Assembly (NCBI GenBank): GCA_033762255.1
Contig: JANRLT010000006.1
Span: 62,001-126,000 of the forward strand
Direction of reading: 5' to 3'
DNA from: Pirellulales bacterium
GTDB taxonomy: Bacteria; Planctomycetota; Planctomycetia; Pirellulales; JALHPA01
Length of the DNA stretch: 64,000 bases
Positions within the stretch are counted from its first letter, which is position 1. Every line of letters starts with the position of its first letter. Below are positions 63,509-64,000 of the stretch, in pieces. The translations under genes and the position numbers were made by a program. The notes under the pieces were generated by a model that was not told the origin of the DNA, did no database searches, and saw only the letters and a list, made by a program, of their open reading frames with translations.

Positions 63509-63811
63509 GGTTGTCAGCGTGGCTAAATCGCCACATTGGTCCGGGAACATCTTTGATATTCGCTCTTGGTAATATCCCGCAAATGATTGCCAGTTATTTA
63601 CTTGCATATTAGTTTTTTTGGATTTACTTTCTTGTGCGCGCGGCAAATCCGCTCCTTTCCGAGTGCGCGTCCTTTGTTAAGTAAAATCTAGCATTAAGTA
63701 AAATTCCCGCGAATTTATCGACCCCCTTGTTTCAGGATCAGGGGGGATTCTGTTACTCTGTTAAACTGTTAATTTACACAGTTTCCCCACCATCCCGGGT
63801 ATTTTTTTCGT

Positions 63812-64000
63812 ATGCAGGATTGGCCCCAGCGAGTTGTTTTGATAACGGGCGCGTCGCGTGGTTTGGGCCTGCATTTGGCCGGTAAATTTGCCCAGCGGAG
63901 CGCGCGCTTGGTGCTGGTCGCCCGTCAACCCGAGCAATTGTTTACCGCCGCCGCCGGTTTAGGCCTTTCGGCGGATCGTTGCTTGATACTTCCCGCGGAT
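63812..64000 (+). CDS. short-chain dehydrogenase/reductase, 3' partial
   Basis: 63 codons before the window ends, from ATG 63812 to the final base, in frame. VVLITGASRGLGLHLAGKFAQRSARLVLVARQPEQL holds the SDR cofactor signature TGxxxGxG (TGASRGLG at 12-19), and Arg near the second strand (VARQ) hints at NADPH. The catalytic Tyr-x-x-x-Lys would lie beyond the window. Confidence 0.75.
   Translation, partial: MQDWPQRVVLITGASRGLGLHLAGKFAQRSARLVLVARQPEQLFTAAAGLGLSADRCLILPAD

Overview
The window looks like a chromosomal segment of a planctomycete, probably Pirellula-like. The evidence is the set of lineage-typical families: DUF1501 proteins with Tat signals, a DUF1549/DUF1553 protein with a cytochrome-like N-terminus, a ThuA/PVC-type heme-binding fusion, two DUF1559 prepilin-like proteins, several PQQ-type beta-propellers, a PEP-CTERM protein and an exosortase. 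No rRNA, tRNA, CRISPR array, intact insertion sequence or prophage was seen.

Layout. 1-11.9 kb: a permuted papain-like hydrolase cut by the window edge, a double DUF1579 protein, a beta-propeller, a decayed brnTA toxin-antitoxin pair, lexA, then a beta-propeller followed by a very large ThuA/dehydrogenase/HEAT/cytochrome c protein. 12-20.6 kb: accessory ground with small hypotheticals, an intact mazEF-like pair, an orphan DUF1501 gene, a DUF433 gene broken by a stop codon, a cytochrome P460-like protein, a DUF1963 protein and a 1.5-kb repeat field. 20.7-26.5 kb: DUF1549/DUF1553 and DUF1501 genes in tandem, then a secreted zincin-like protein. 26.5-31.7 kb (minus strand): galT, a GH57 glucanotransferase-like gene and trpD in tight succession, then nagB. 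32-38.9 kb: pepF, mqnD, two DUF1559 genes, infC with an AUC start codon, and tadA. 39-49.2 kb: an envelope/exopolysaccharide block with a TIGR03790 protein, an EpsI-like protein, a Wzc-like autokinase and an exosortase on the minus strand, facing a Wza-like export lipoprotein and a proline-rich protein on the plus strand. 49.6-64 kb: ppc, 6-phosphofructokinase, an orphan DUF433 gene, nadK, a PEP-CTERM beta-propeller (a plausible exosortase substrate), an Rhs scrap, mutM, a DUF3500 protein and the start of an SDR gene.

Genes that appear to act together: the exosortase, EpsI-like, Wzc-like and Wza-like genes form an EPS/protein-sorting locus; galT and GH57 (with nagB nearby) form a glycan-handling group; the DUF1549/DUF1553 and DUF1501 genes form the usual planctomycete pair of unknown function.

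The most distinctive content is non-coding. The intergenic spaces hold several families of short dispersed palindromes: a 124-bp MITE-like element, a CCTAGGGCGACGCTGCGC family that flanks pepF in opposite orientations, and a palindrome bracketing the Rhs scrap. There are also degenerate heptanucleotide C/T tracts that reach up to start codons. The decayed toxin-antitoxin loci (brnT frameshift, brnA stop, DUF433 stop) and the AUC start of infC are readable directly from the sequence. I did not find a clearly new multi-gene system; the strongest leads are the repeat families and the exosortase/EPS block.
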